Positions 1-7,985 of a stretch of 42,540 bases of DNA are shown piece by piece. Below the pieces are notes generated by a model that was given only the letters and a program-made list of their open reading frames with translations, ran no database searches and was not told the origin of the DNA. The translations under genes were made by a program, and so were the position numbers. This stretch comes from Anaerolineae bacterium (GTDB lineage: Bacteria; Chloroflexota; Anaerolineae; Aggregatilineales; Phototrophicaceae). How positions within the stretch are numbered: the first letter of the stretch is position 1; every line of letters begins with the position of its first letter. Location: positions 1-42,540 of the forward strand of contig JAJDWK010000086.1 in assembly GCA_022825675.1 (NCBI GenBank), given 5' to 3'.

Positions 1-133
1 TACCTTACGGCAACGGCTTGGGCGCTATGTTCGCAGGACCATGTCTTTTTCGAAGGCCGATGAGCAGCATTATCGCATGACGCGTTGGTATATCATTGAG
101 TACAATTCAGAGATAGCATCACTTACTATGTAA
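1..133 (+). CDS. IS1-family transposase, C-terminal fragment (cut by window edge)
   Basis: Reading from base 2, an open frame without a start runs into the window and stops with TAA at 131-133, giving the last 43 residues of a protein. It contains LRQRLGRYVRRT followed by MSFSKADEQH, which matches the conserved tail of IS1-type transposases (basic helix, then a T-x-SFSK motif). The acidic residue in this tail belongs to the catalytic core in that family. The upstream part lies outside the window, so it cannot be said whether the gene is intact. No clear terminal inverted repeat could be identified in the following 60 bases. Codon use is less GC-rich than in the genes downstream, as expected for a mobile gene. 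Identification by motif only. Confidence 0.72.
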   Translation, partial: TLRQRLGRYVRRTMSFSKADEQHYRMTRWYIIEYNSEIASLTM

Positions 134-189
134 CCACTACCAAAGTTTTTTCTTGAAATGGCTCTATGCTTCTTTATGTATCAGGGTAG

Positions 190-302
190 TTTGTACACCG
201 CCCTTAGCACCGATAACAGCGAGGAAAATTGAGAGCACCGAGAAAAGATTTTAAGAGGCTTCTCATGCTTTTCTCGGTGTAACTCGGTGTCCTCGGTGGT
301 TA
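190..302 (-). repeat. Dispersed inverted-repeat element A, copy 1
   Basis: Read on the minus strand this stretch begins with TAACCACCGAGG, carries three CACCGAG words about 9-10 bases apart, then AAAAGCATGAGAA, and later an inverted CTCGGTG word followed by CTCAATTTTCCTC. Copies with the same order of words lie at 11551-11693 and 13826-14058. The arms are partly complementary, so a transcript could fold into a long imperfect hairpin. It fills most of the gap between the transposase fragment and the phosphatase gene. No coding sequence is seen in it. Confidence 0.8.
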
Positions 303-364
303 CATGTGCGTTGGATTCCGCTTGTTGTGGCGAAAGTCTCTTTTAGGTAATTGCCCTGCCGATT

Positions 365-1060
365 TTAGTGGGAACGCATCGCCGCCGGCAGGTGCTCAAA
401 GCGGTTGAGATAATGCAGCACTGGCTGCCTGCCTTGGTAGGTGATGCGCGTGATGGCGGTGTTATTGTGATAATAGCGCATGCTGTATGCCTGTGATGGC
501 AGCTGCGAGAAGATCGCCTTCAGCAGGATATCGAGGAACCCGGCGTGAGAAACCAGGGCGATGGTATCCTCGCGCTCCCGCCATTCCTGCAAAGCGCGCG
601 CCACTTTTATCGCGCGGAAGCAGCTGCGCGTTTCTGGCTCGAAGCCCAGGCTGGCGTCATACCAGCCGTCTTCAGTAATGTCATCGGTCAGCGCATAGCC
701 AGGGAATTGCTGTTGAATCTCGCGGCGGGTCATGCCGCCGAAGCCGGTGGCGCGCCCGTTGCGCCGCAGGAACATGCCGCCTTTTTCATGCAAATCCAGC
801 CAGAGCGTCGGCTGCAGGTCCAGCGCCTCGGCAAGCGGCTGCGCTGTCAGCAGCGAGCGGTACATGGCGCTGGTAAACAGCCGCGTAATCGCGTAGCCCT
901 CGCCGTTGACATCCTGCGCTCCTGCCAGGTGCCGCGCCAGCAAATCCCGCTGTTGATAGCCCAGCGCAGTCAAATCGGGGTCGAGTTTGCGCTGGTGCAA
1001 ATTGTCATGGCTCAGGATGTTGTTTTCCGATTGGGCATGGCGAATTAGATAGACTTGCAT
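365..1060 (-). CDS. Histidine phosphatase family protein (phosphoglycerate mutase-like)
   Basis: A 231-residue protein of the histidine phosphatase superfamily (branch 1), which transfers phosphate through a phospho-histidine intermediate. The N-terminus reads MQVYLIRHAQSENN: R7-H8 is the RHG-type motif with H8 as the expected phosphorylated residue. TSAMYRSLLTAQ near the middle is the usual second arginine region, and LVSHAGFL near the C-terminus supplies the second catalytic histidine. The ATG at 1060 was chosen over the upstream in-frame start at 1270 because the motif begins there and a GAGGA ribosome site lies about 7 bases before it; the longer frame would also overlap pfkB. A perfect TATAAT box lies 37 bases upstream. 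The substrate cannot be read from sequence: mutase, sugar-phosphate phosphatase and cobalamin or nucleotide phosphatase roles all occur in this family. Confidence 0.9.
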   Translation of the reverse strand: MQVYLIRHAQSENNILSHDNLHQRKLDPDLTALGYQQRDLLARHLAGAQDVNGEGYAITRLFTSAMYRSLLTAQPLAEALDLQPTLWLDLHEKGGMFLRRNGRATGFGGMTRREIQQQFPGYALTDDITEDGWYDASLGFEPETRSCFRAIKVARALQEWREREDTIALVSHAGFLDILLKAIFSQLPSQAYSMRYYHNNTAITRITYQGRQPVLHYLNRFEHLPAAMRSH

Positions 1061-1096
1061 GCGGCATTCCTCGTGGCAAATGGTCGCTCGCAGCGC

Positions 1097-1102
1097 ATTA
1101 TA
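1097..1102 (-). promoter_or_regulatory. -10 box for the histidine phosphatase gene
   Basis: Minus-strand TATAAT, a perfect sigma-70-type -10 hexamer, 37 bases ahead of the chosen ATG at 1060. No convincing -35 hexamer is seen at the usual distance. Placement supports the downstream start choice. Confidence 0.45.
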
Positions 1103-1269
1103 CTGGATGCTGCGGCAAATGTGACCGCCCGCATTCATGCAAACGGTAGGGGTGAATGCGGGCGATACCACTCGTGCAATTGCCCTGCTTCCACCCCGCC
1201 GCCGCTGGAGAATTGTCGCTGCCCCGTGTACACTAACGCCCGGCAAAAGAAACGGGATCAGGCGCGCCA

Positions 1270-2199
1270 ATGCAGAAAATCGTCACGCTTACCATGAACC
1301 CGGCGCTGGATGTGGCGGCACCGGTGCCGACAGTCGCGCCGGAGATCAAGCTGCGCTGCGGTCCTCCGCGTTACCATCCAGGCGGCGGCGGCATCAATGT
1401 ATCGCGGGCGGTTCACTTTTTGGGCGGCAGCTCCAGCGCCGTCTATGCCGCGGGCGGTCATACCGGGCGGCGGCTCTCGCAATTGCTGGCGGCTGAGGGC
1501 ATCAGCCAGCAGCCCGTGCCTGTCAAGGGCGAGACGCGCCAGAGCTTCGTCGTCTTTGAAGAGAGCAGCAGCCTGCAATATCGCTTCAATCTGCCCGGTC
1601 CCGCTTTGAGCGCCGCGGAATGGCGCGCCTGCAGCCAGGCGGTCTTCGATTTGCAGCCGGAATACATTGTCGCCAGCGGCAGCCTGCCAGGCGCTGTGCC
1701 TGCCGAATTCTATGGCGAAATCGCCCACAGGGCGCGTCAGCGCGGCATCCGCCTGGTGCTTGATACCGCGGGCGCTCCTCTGCGCCAGGCAGCAGGTGTG
1801 GGGCTGCATCTGCTCAAACCCAACTTAAGCGAGCTCGAGCAGTTTGCTGGCACCGAATTGACCAGCGAGGCGCAGATAGCAGCCGCCGGGCAGCGCCTGA
1901 TAGGGGAAGGCGCGGCGGCGGCGATTGTGGTTTCGATGGGGGCGGCGGGCGCGGCGCTCATCACGGCTGATGGCTATTTGCATGCGCGCGCGCCCATCGT
2001 GCCCATCCGCAGCAAAGTCGGGGCGGGGGACAGCATGGTGGCTGGCATCGTTATGCGCTTGGCGCAGGGCTTTGATTTGCTGGATGCGCTGCGCTTCGGC
2101 GTCGCCTGCGGCAGCGCGGCGGTGATGACGCCGGGCACGCGGCTCTGCCGGCGGGAAGACGCCTATCGCCTTTATGACGAAATTGCCCGGCAAGCCTAA
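1270..2199 (+). CDS. pfkB: 6-phosphofructokinase II (PfkB family)
   Basis: A 309-residue ribokinase-fold sugar kinase, predicted to phosphorylate fructose 6-phosphate to fructose 1,6-bisphosphate with ATP in glycolysis. The N-terminal TLTMNPALD, the IKLRC segment, HPGGGGINVSRA (about residues 36-47), the loop VGAGDSMVAG with catalytic base D254, and GTRLC near the C-terminus closely follow E. coli PfkB rather than FruK or LacC. Length equals that of the E. coli enzyme (309). The start sits 70 bases downstream of the divergent phosphatase start in a short GC-rich spacer. 1-phosphofructokinase or tagatose-6-phosphate kinase activity is the main alternative, because the subfamilies share most motifs; the LRC and GTRLC signatures favour PfkB. 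Confidence 0.88.
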   Translation: MQKIVTLTMNPALDVAAPVPTVAPEIKLRCGPPRYHPGGGGINVSRAVHFLGGSSSAVYAAGGHTGRRLSQLLAAEGISQQPVPVKGETRQSFVVFEESSSLQYRFNLPGPALSAAEWRACSQAVFDLQPEYIVASGSLPGAVPAEFYGEIAHRARQRGIRLVLDTAGAPLRQAAGVGLHLLKPNLSELEQFAGTELTSEAQIAAAGQRLIGEGAAAAIVVSMGAAGAALITADGYLHARAPIVPIRSKVGAGDSMVAGIVMRLAQGFDLLDALRFGVACGSAAVMTPGTRLCRREDAYRLYDEIARQA

Positions 2200-2261
2200 G
2201 CGCAATCAGTATCACAAACGCCCGGCAGTATGCCCAAACACAAAATCAGGGGAGGCGCGGC

Positions 2262-2576
2262 ATGGCAACGATTCAAGCGCTTAACATCAACCATCCCAAG
2301 CACCGCGAAGCGCTCAAAGCGGAAAAATACACCGTAATCCGCGAGGCGATGCTCGCCTCGCTGCCCGCCGCTGACTGGATGCCCTTCAGCGAGCTTGAGA
2401 GCGCGGTGCGCGCCTGGCTCAAACAGCGGGAAGTGCCGCCGGCGCTTTTCCCCAAGCCCGGTTCCGTGCGCTGGTATTGCAAGGCGGTGCAATTGGATTT
2501 GGAGGCGCGCGGCGAGATTGAGAGGCAGCCGCGCAAATCCCCGCTGCATTTGCGCCGCTGCCAGCCCGCCAGCTAA
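2262..2576 (+). CDS. DUF6958-like small protein
   Basis: A 104-residue soluble protein with no signal or membrane segment. The order of elements matches the DUF6958 family as I recall it: an N-terminal NINHPKHREALKAEKY segment, a helix ending in the FSEL turn, and a C-terminal VRWYCKAVQLDLEARGEIER stretch resembling the recognition half of a winged helix. A nucleic-acid-binding role is therefore possible, but no function is established. The gene follows pfkB by 62 bases. Its TAA stop overlaps the TAG stop of the convergent phospholipase D-like gene: the four bases 2573-2576 (CTAA) serve both stops. Confidence 0.72.
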   Translation: MATIQALNINHPKHREALKAEKYTVIREAMLASLPAADWMPFSELESAVRAWLKQREVPPALFPKPGSVRWYCKAVQLDLEARGEIERQPRKSPLHLRRCQPAS

Positions 2577-3757
2577 TCACAGCGGACTTCTCCCGGCACC
2601 AGCGCCTGCGCGCTATCCCAGATGCGCCGCCACTCTTCCAGGTAGAGCGCGGCAATGCCCGCGTGGCGCAGAATCACGATATTTTCGTCGTTGCTATGGG
2701 CGGCGTTGTTGGAAAAATTGAAAGAACCCGTGATGACCGTATGCTCGTCAATGAGTATCACCTTGTGGTGCATCACATAGCGATTGCCATCCTGCCGCAG
2801 CGCCGCGCCGGCGCAATGCAGCGCCCGCAGTTGGCTCCAGGCGGCGGTGCTGTTGCGTTCTTCAAAGACGCCCGCGAGGCTGATAGCGCGCCTTGCCACC
2901 TGCTGCAGCATCGCCGCCGCCAATTCTTCCAGCGAAAAAACAAACGCCATAAAACGGATGCTCTGCTCGGCTTGGGCGATTTCCGCCGTCAGCGCGGCGA
3001 TTTCATCGCTTTCCGCGGCGAAGAAAATCTCGGCGCTGCCGCCGGGGATGTCGGCGCGGACGCGCCCCTGATCGCGCGAGCCCCGACCAAATTCCCGCCC
3101 GATGAACATCTCCTCAAACTCGGCTTCAAATGCCGCTGCCACACGCGGGCTCTCCAAGGCAAGCAGGTTGTTATTGTTGCGATAGCTGCCGTTGACAGTG
3201 AAATTGAGCGAGCCAGTCCAAACCTCGCGCTGATCCACTATCACAAATTTGTTGTGCATCAAGCCGCTGCGCTCGTCCGTTATTAGCGGGATGCCCGCCG
3301 CTTTCAGCGCGCGCAGCTGCGGGTTGACGGCGTCCGCCAGCCCATGTACATCATCGGCGACGATGCGCACATTGATGCCGCGGCGATGGGCTGCGCGCAG
3401 CGCCTGGGTGATGGCGTCGCTGTTCAGCTCAAAGGCGGCGATATCCACGCTCGCGCGCGCATTGGCGATAGCCGCCGCCAGCGCCGTGTCTATCCCGCCT
3501 TGATAGGCAGCCCGCCCCGCGCCTTCAGCCGGCTCATTGAAATAAAGCTGCCAGCCATCGCCGCGGTAACCGCGCCCGAAGCTGAACGCGAGCCGCGCGT
3601 ACCGGGCGGCGGCTGGGCTGGGATCTGGCGCGGCGGGCGCTTCCGCCAGCTCCAGCGCGCGCCAGGAGAAGACGGCGGCGATAAGCAGGGGAAGCAGAAT
3701 AGGCGCGAGCCAGCGGCGCGCGCGGGTGAGGGGCAGTGCCTGCAGCTGCCGGCGCAA
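2573..3757 (-). CDS. Membrane-anchored phospholipase D-like protein with two HKD motifs
   Basis: A 394-residue phospholipase D superfamily protein. One hydrophobic segment (about residues 17-33) after a basic N-terminus should anchor it with the catalytic part outside the cytoplasm. HKD motif 1 is H168-x-K170-x4-D175 followed by TGSLNF. Motif 2 is H330-x-K332-x4-D337 followed by TGSFNFSNNA. Both are complete, so the usual pseudo-dimeric active site should form. Members cleave phosphodiesters as phospholipases, cardiolipin synthases or nucleases; the short NucT-like spacing and the GS-x-NF tails suggest a nuclease or phospholipase rather than a transferase. The only in-frame start is TTG at 3757, with a GGGGAG sequence 12 bases upstream, which is rather far. 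Reading the N-terminus is the least certain part. Confidence 0.87.
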   Translation of the reverse strand: MRRQLQALPLTRARRWLAPILLPLLIAAVFSWRALELAEAPAAPDPSPAAARYARLAFSFGRGYRGDGWQLYFNEPAEGAGRAAYQGGIDTALAAAIANARASVDIAAFELNSDAITQALRAAHRRGINVRIVADDVHGLADAVNPQLRALKAAGIPLITDERSGLMHNKFVIVDQREVWTGSLNFTVNGSYRNNNNLLALESPRVAAAFEAEFEEMFIGREFGRGSRDQGRVRADIPGGSAEIFFAAESDEIAALTAEIAQAEQSIRFMAFVFSLEELAAAMLQQVARRAISLAGVFEERNSTAAWSQLRALHCAGAALRQDGNRYVMHHKVILIDEHTVITGSFNFSNNAAHSNDENIVILRHAGIAALYLEEWRRIWDSAQALVPGEVRCD

Positions 3758-3967
3758 AGCATTCGCTTTCTCCCCCCTGACGCTACTCTACTGCAGGCGC
3801 GGCAATCCCGCCAGCTATTCTCTCTGTGGTGAAAATCCTGTGTCCTGATCGCCAAGAGACTTATATGCGGGAAATTACTACTCCGTATTGAGCGGCGCAT
3901 GGCGGGACGCGGCAGATGGGCTATCATCTAGGGGAACACCGCGACTCTAGTATTGGCAGGCGCAAAG

Positions 3968-4705
3968 ATGCAAAGTGTAGCGCCGACAGCCCGGCTGCAG
4001 CGACGCTCCCGCGATCTTTTGTTGGCGGCAGCGGTGATATTCCTCGGCGGCGCGGCGCTGGCGGTGGCGGGCATCGGCTTGCATATTGTCAGCCTGGTCA
4101 GCCCCTTCAACCGCGGCTACGCCATGTTTGATAGTACGCGCAAAGCCTTCATCGGCATCGGCTTCGCCATCACCTTGCTGGCGATGCTGATGGCGCTGCG
4201 AGCCGCCACCTGGCGGACCGACAGCAAGCTGGCGCGCAGCCTCGGGGCGGCGCTGGCGCGGCAGCTCGACCATCAATTTGTTTTCATCCGCAACATCAGC
4301 AAACGCGGTTTGGGCGTTATCGACGCCGCGCTGGTTAGCAAGCACGGCGTACTCATCATGCGCATTAGCGGGCGCAAAGGGCATTTCAAAAACGAAGGCG
4401 GTGCCTGGATGCGGCGGCGCGGCGCAGGCTGGACGCCGCTGCGCTGGAACCCCAGCCGCGATATCGCCGCCAGCGCGCGTAAGCTCAAAGACTATCTCGA
4501 CGATTATGGCTTGGAGGCGGTGCCCGTTTATGCCGCGGTCGTCTTCATCCGCGGCGCGCCCGAGCTGCAATTGACAGTGAAGACGCCAGCCGTGCCCGCT
4601 GTCTATGGCGAGCGCCTGCGCAGCGAGCTGGCTGATGGCTATTTCGCGAAGAGCCGGCTGACAGCGCCGACAGTGGCGGAAGTTGTCACGCTGCTCTATC
4701 GCTAG
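3968..4705 (+). CDS. Membrane protein with degenerate NERD-like nuclease domain
   Basis: A 245-residue protein with two hydrophobic segments (about 17-43 and 58-80) and then a soluble domain. Residues 105-200 resemble a NERD domain: the hydrophobic-ID-xx-LV-x-xG pattern at 117-128 (VIDAALVSKHG), then a beta strand and G-x-F. In typical NERD nuclease-like domains the strand carries E-x-K; here it reads LIMRISGRKGH, so the acidic residue is replaced and the domain may be non-catalytic. ATG at 3968 was preferred to a TTG at 3953 because an AGG lies 7 bases upstream of it. The gene precedes addB by 11 bases, so the two are probably co-transcribed. A role in DNA handling at the membrane is inference only. 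Confidence 0.68.
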   Translation: MQSVAPTARLQRRSRDLLLAAAVIFLGGAALAVAGIGLHIVSLVSPFNRGYAMFDSTRKAFIGIGFAITLLAMLMALRAATWRTDSKLARSLGAALARQLDHQFVFIRNISKRGLGVIDAALVSKHGVLIMRISGRKGHFKNEGGAWMRRRGAGWTPLRWNPSRDIAASARKLKDYLDDYGLEAVPVYAAVVFIRGAPELQLTVKTPAVPAVYGERLRSELADGYFAKSRLTAPTVAEVVTLLYR

Positions 4706-4716
4706 AGGGCATCTGC

Positions 4717-7700
4717 ATGACAGCAACAGTGCATCTGGCGCCGCTGGGACCAGGCAAAACGGACGCGATGCTGGCGCTGCTGCGCCGCGCCGCCACGCCG
4801 GGCGCGATGCCGCCGCGCGTCTGGGCGCTGCTGGCGACGCGCCGCCAGGCGCTCAATTTCCGCCATCGCCTCATGCAGGCGCCAGACGCGCCCGCCGCCT
4901 TTAACATCGAGCTGTTTACCTTTTACAGTCTAAATGCGCATGTCTTGAAGCGCGCCCGCATCCCCGCGCGCTCGCTGAAGCCGGTGGCGCGTTCGCGGTT
5001 ATTGCGGCATCTGCTGGGCGAGCTGAAAGCGGCGGGCGAGCTAGAGTATTTCCAGCGCATTGCTGAGACGCGCGGCGCTGTCGCCATCATCAGCGACTTT
5101 ATCGACGAACTCAAACAGAGCGGCGTCAGCGTCGATGATTTTGCTCAAGCCGCCGCCAGCGCCAAAGACCACGAACTCGCCGCTATCTATCGGCGCTACC
5201 AAGCGCTGCTGCGCGGCAATGACTTGGTGGATCGCGAAGGCGAAGGCTGGCTGGCGCTGGCGACTTTGGCGCGGCAGCCGAAGCTGGTCGCCGATGTCGA
5301 CTTGCTGCTGGTGGATGGCTATGACCTGTTCACGCCGGTGCAGGCGGCAACTTTGGCAGCGCTCAGCCGGGGGGCGGGCGCGACGCATATCACCTTGACC
5401 GCGCCACAAGCGCTGGAAGCCGCCAGCCCGCATTCCCGCAGCCGGCTGGCGCTTGAGCGGCTGGAAGCGGCTTTCGCCGCGGTGAACTGCCCCTTGCAAC
5501 GGCGGGATATTCCCGCTGCGGGCGGGCGCGCGCCGGACCTGGAGCGGCTGAGCCGCGAGCTTTTCACGGGTTTGCCAGCGGCGGGCGGCAGCGACGCTAT
5601 CCGCTTGATTGCCATGCCCGACCCGGCTGAAGAAGTCAAAGCTGTCCTGCGCTCGGTCAAGGCGCGGCTGCTTGAAGGCAGTCCGCCAGAAGCGATTGTC
5701 ATCGCCCTGCGCGATTGGGACCGCTATGCCAGCCATTTCCAAGCGGGGCGCGCCGCCTATGGCTTGCCGCTGCTGCTGCATAACCCGCCGGTGTATGCCG
5801 AAGCGCCCGCTATCGACGCTTTGATTGATCTGCTGAACTTGAGCCCGCGCTACCGCCGGCGCGCCCTGCTGGATGTTTTGCGCTCCGCCTACTTCAATAC
5901 GGGCATGGACGCGGAAGCCATCGACCTGCTCGACCGCATCAGCCAGGAGCGGCAATTTCTGGCGGGCGCGCCTGGAGATTGGCTGGAGCTGATTGCGCTG
6001 GCGCGCGCCGCCGGGGAAGTCCCGCAAAGCGCTGACAGGCGCACACAGCTATCAGCGGAACAAGCGCAGTCCCTGCAGCGCCGATTGTCGGCGTTCTTCA
6101 AAGCGGTCAGCCCGCCGGCATGCGCCACCCTGCCCGATTATGCGCGCTGGCTGGCGCGCCTGCTGGGGCGGGACCCGCGCGCGGCGGCTGATGAAAGCGG
6201 CGAATCGGCAGTGAGCCTCGACATCTATGAGCGCGCCTGGCAAGACGAGCGGGCGAATCCCGAACTTGCGCGCCGTGATTTGGCGGCATTGGACGGCGCG
6301 GTGATGATCCTGCGGGAGCTGCGCGCCAGCGACGATATCCTGGCGAATGTCGCCGGGGGGCGGGAAAAAATTGCCTGGCGGCACTTCCGCGCCGACTTCA
6401 TCCAGGCGCTGGAGACAACGGCGGACAGCCCCTACAGCCAGCCCCGCAGCGGGCAAATCCTGGTTACAACAGCGGTGGAAGCGCGCGGGCTGCCCCATGC
6501 CCATGTGCTTATCCCCGGCTTGTCGGAAGGCGTCTTCCCGGCGGAAATCGGCGAAGACCCGCTCTATCTCGATTCAGAGCGGGAAGCCTTACGCGCCCGC
6601 GGCTTGAAGCTGGGGACACGAGCCGAGCGCACTGACGAAGCCGGGCTGTTCCTCGAGCTTATCAGCCTGGCGGGGCAGTCGCTGACTTTATCCCGCCCCA
6701 GCGCGCAAGCGGGCAAGCCCTGGCGCGAAAGCTATCTGTGGCGGGCGGCGCAGCGCGTATTCCCCGCGCTGCCGCTGACGAGCCGGGCGGCGGGCGCGGT
6801 CATCCCGCCGCGGCAAGCGGCAAATCCAGCGGAGCTGATGCTGGCGGTCGCCGCCGGGATTACCCAGCCGGACGCGGCGGCGGCGGAAATGGCGCTGCGC
6901 GCGCGCAATTGGCTGCGCCGCCAGCCGCAGCACAAGCGCGCCTGGCAAGGCGTCGAAAGCGGGCGCGCTATCGAGCTGAGCCGCCTCACGGACGCGCCCT
7001 TCGACAGCTACAGCGGCGTCTTGACGCAGCAGGACGCTCTAGCCGCGATCGCGCGCCTGCTGGGCGAAAAGCGCGTCTGGAGCGCCAGCCAGCTCAATGA
7101 TTATGGCGCTTGCGGCTTCCGCTTTTTTGCCAAGCGTCTGCTGCGGCTGGAAGAAACCGCCGAGCCGCAGTTGGGCGCGGATGCGCTGCACTTGGGCGGC
7201 TTGTTCCATCACATCCTGGAAGAAACCTACCGCTTAATCCACGCGCGCGGGCTGGAAATTGCCGCCAGCAACCAGGAAGCGGCGCTGGCGCTTTTGGCGG
7301 CGACAGCGGCGGCGGCGATGCCAGCGGCACCAGAGCGCTTCAACTTTCGGGCGAGCGCGACCTGGCAGCAGGAAGCGCAGCTGCACCTGCGGCGGCTGGA
7401 GCACTTGGTCAAGCTCGATTTCTCGGCGGATAGCCCGCTGCGCAAGTTTGGCGCGCCGCGCTACGCCTTCCGCCAGGAAGCGGAATATCACGACATAAAG
7501 CTGAAGCTGGCGGCGGGTATGCCGCCGCTGCGCGTAACCGCGATTGTTGACCGCATCGACAAAATCAACAGCGGCGCGGGCAAGCTGGTGCTGGTGGATT
7601 ACAAAAGCGGCAGCAAAGCCATCCCCACCAGCGAGATGGAAATCGGCCGCGATTTCCAAATGATGGTATATCTATTGGCGGCGCGGGACGAGATGGAAAA

Positions 7701-7983
7701 TGCGGCTGGCGAAGAAACAGTAGCTGGCGGCATGTTTTGGCACATCCGCAATGTGAAGGCGAGCGGTACCTTCCGCAGCGGTGATGCGGACGACAGCGCC
7801 GCCTTGCAGCGGGCGCGCGAGCATATCGCCAGCAGCCTGCGGGCGGGGCGCGCCGGGCAATTCCCCGCCCAGCCCACCAAGCTGGAAAATGGCAAATGCC
7901 TGCGCTATTGCGAATTTGCGCGCCTCTGCCGCTTGCAAGTTAGCGGGCGGCTTAAGCCCATCCCGCCGATTGCCGAGGGCTGA
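4717..7983 (+). CDS. addB: ATP-dependent helicase/nuclease subunit B (AddB-like)
   Basis: A 1088-residue subunit of an AddAB-type double-strand-break resection complex. A Walker A-like loop, PLGPGKT (residues 9-15), lies at the N-terminus. The C-terminal RecB-type nuclease domain carries D945 (IVDRID) and D961-Y-K963 (VDYKSG). Four cysteines fit the iron-sulphur staple of AddB: C799 before the nuclease domain and C1061, C1065, C1071 at the end. The usual tail spacing is C-x2-C-x5-C; here it is C-x3-C-x5-C. A GAGGG ribosome site lies 7 bases before the ATG. It is followed by addA after 2 bases, the standard addB-addA order, so translation is probably coupled. A stand-alone PD-(D/E)XK family protein is the alternative, made unlikely by the partner gene. 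Confidence 0.88.
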   Translation: MTATVHLAPLGPGKTDAMLALLRRAATPGAMPPRVWALLATRRQALNFRHRLMQAPDAPAAFNIELFTFYSLNAHVLKRARIPARSLKPVARSRLLRHLLGELKAAGELEYFQRIAETRGAVAIISDFIDELKQSGVSVDDFAQAAASAKDHELAAIYRRYQALLRGNDLVDREGEGWLALATLARQPKLVADVDLLLVDGYDLFTPVQAATLAALSRGAGATHITLTAPQALEAASPHSRSRLALERLEAAFAAVNCPLQRRDIPAAGGRAPDLERLSRELFTGLPAAGGSDAIRLIAMPDPAEEVKAVLRSVKARLLEGSPPEAIVIALRDWDRYASHFQAGRAAYGLPLLLHNPPVYAEAPAIDALIDLLNLSPRYRRRALLDVLRSAYFNTGMDAEAIDLLDRISQERQFLAGAPGDWLELIALARAAGEVPQSADRRTQLSAEQAQSLQRRLSAFFKAVSPPACATLPDYARWLARLLGRDPRAAADESGESAVSLDIYERAWQDERANPELARRDLAALDGAVMILRELRASDDILANVAGGREKIAWRHFRADFIQALETTADSPYSQPRSGQILVTTAVEARGLPHAHVLIPGLSEGVFPAEIGEDPLYLDSEREALRARGLKLGTRAERTDEAGLFLELISLAGQSLTLSRPSAQAGKPWRESYLWRAAQRVFPALPLTSRAAGAVIPPRQAANPAELMLAVAAGITQPDAAAAEMALRARNWLRRQPQHKRAWQGVESGRAIELSRLTDAPFDSYSGVLTQQDALAAIARLLGEKRVWSASQLNDYGACGFRFFAKRLLRLEETAEPQLGADALHLGGLFHHILEETYRLIHARGLEIAASNQEAALALLAATAAAAMPAAPERFNFRASATWQQEAQLHLRRLEHLVKLDFSADSPLRKFGAPRYAFRQEAEYHDIKLKLAAGMPPLRVTAIVDRIDKINSGAGKLVLVDYKSGSKAIPTSEMEIGRDFQMMVYLLAARDEMENAAGEETVAGGMFWHIRNVKASGTFRSGDADDSAALQRAREHIASSLRAGRAGQFPAQPTKLENGKCLRYCEFARLCRLQVSGRLKPIPPIAEG

Positions 7984-7985
7984 GC

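Noticed and set aside
3490..3927. Minus-strand frame with an ATG at 3762 inside the upstream part of the phospholipase D-like gene.
   Set aside because: It is out of frame with the HKD protein and cysteine/proline-rich without motif; the TTG start in frame is preferred.
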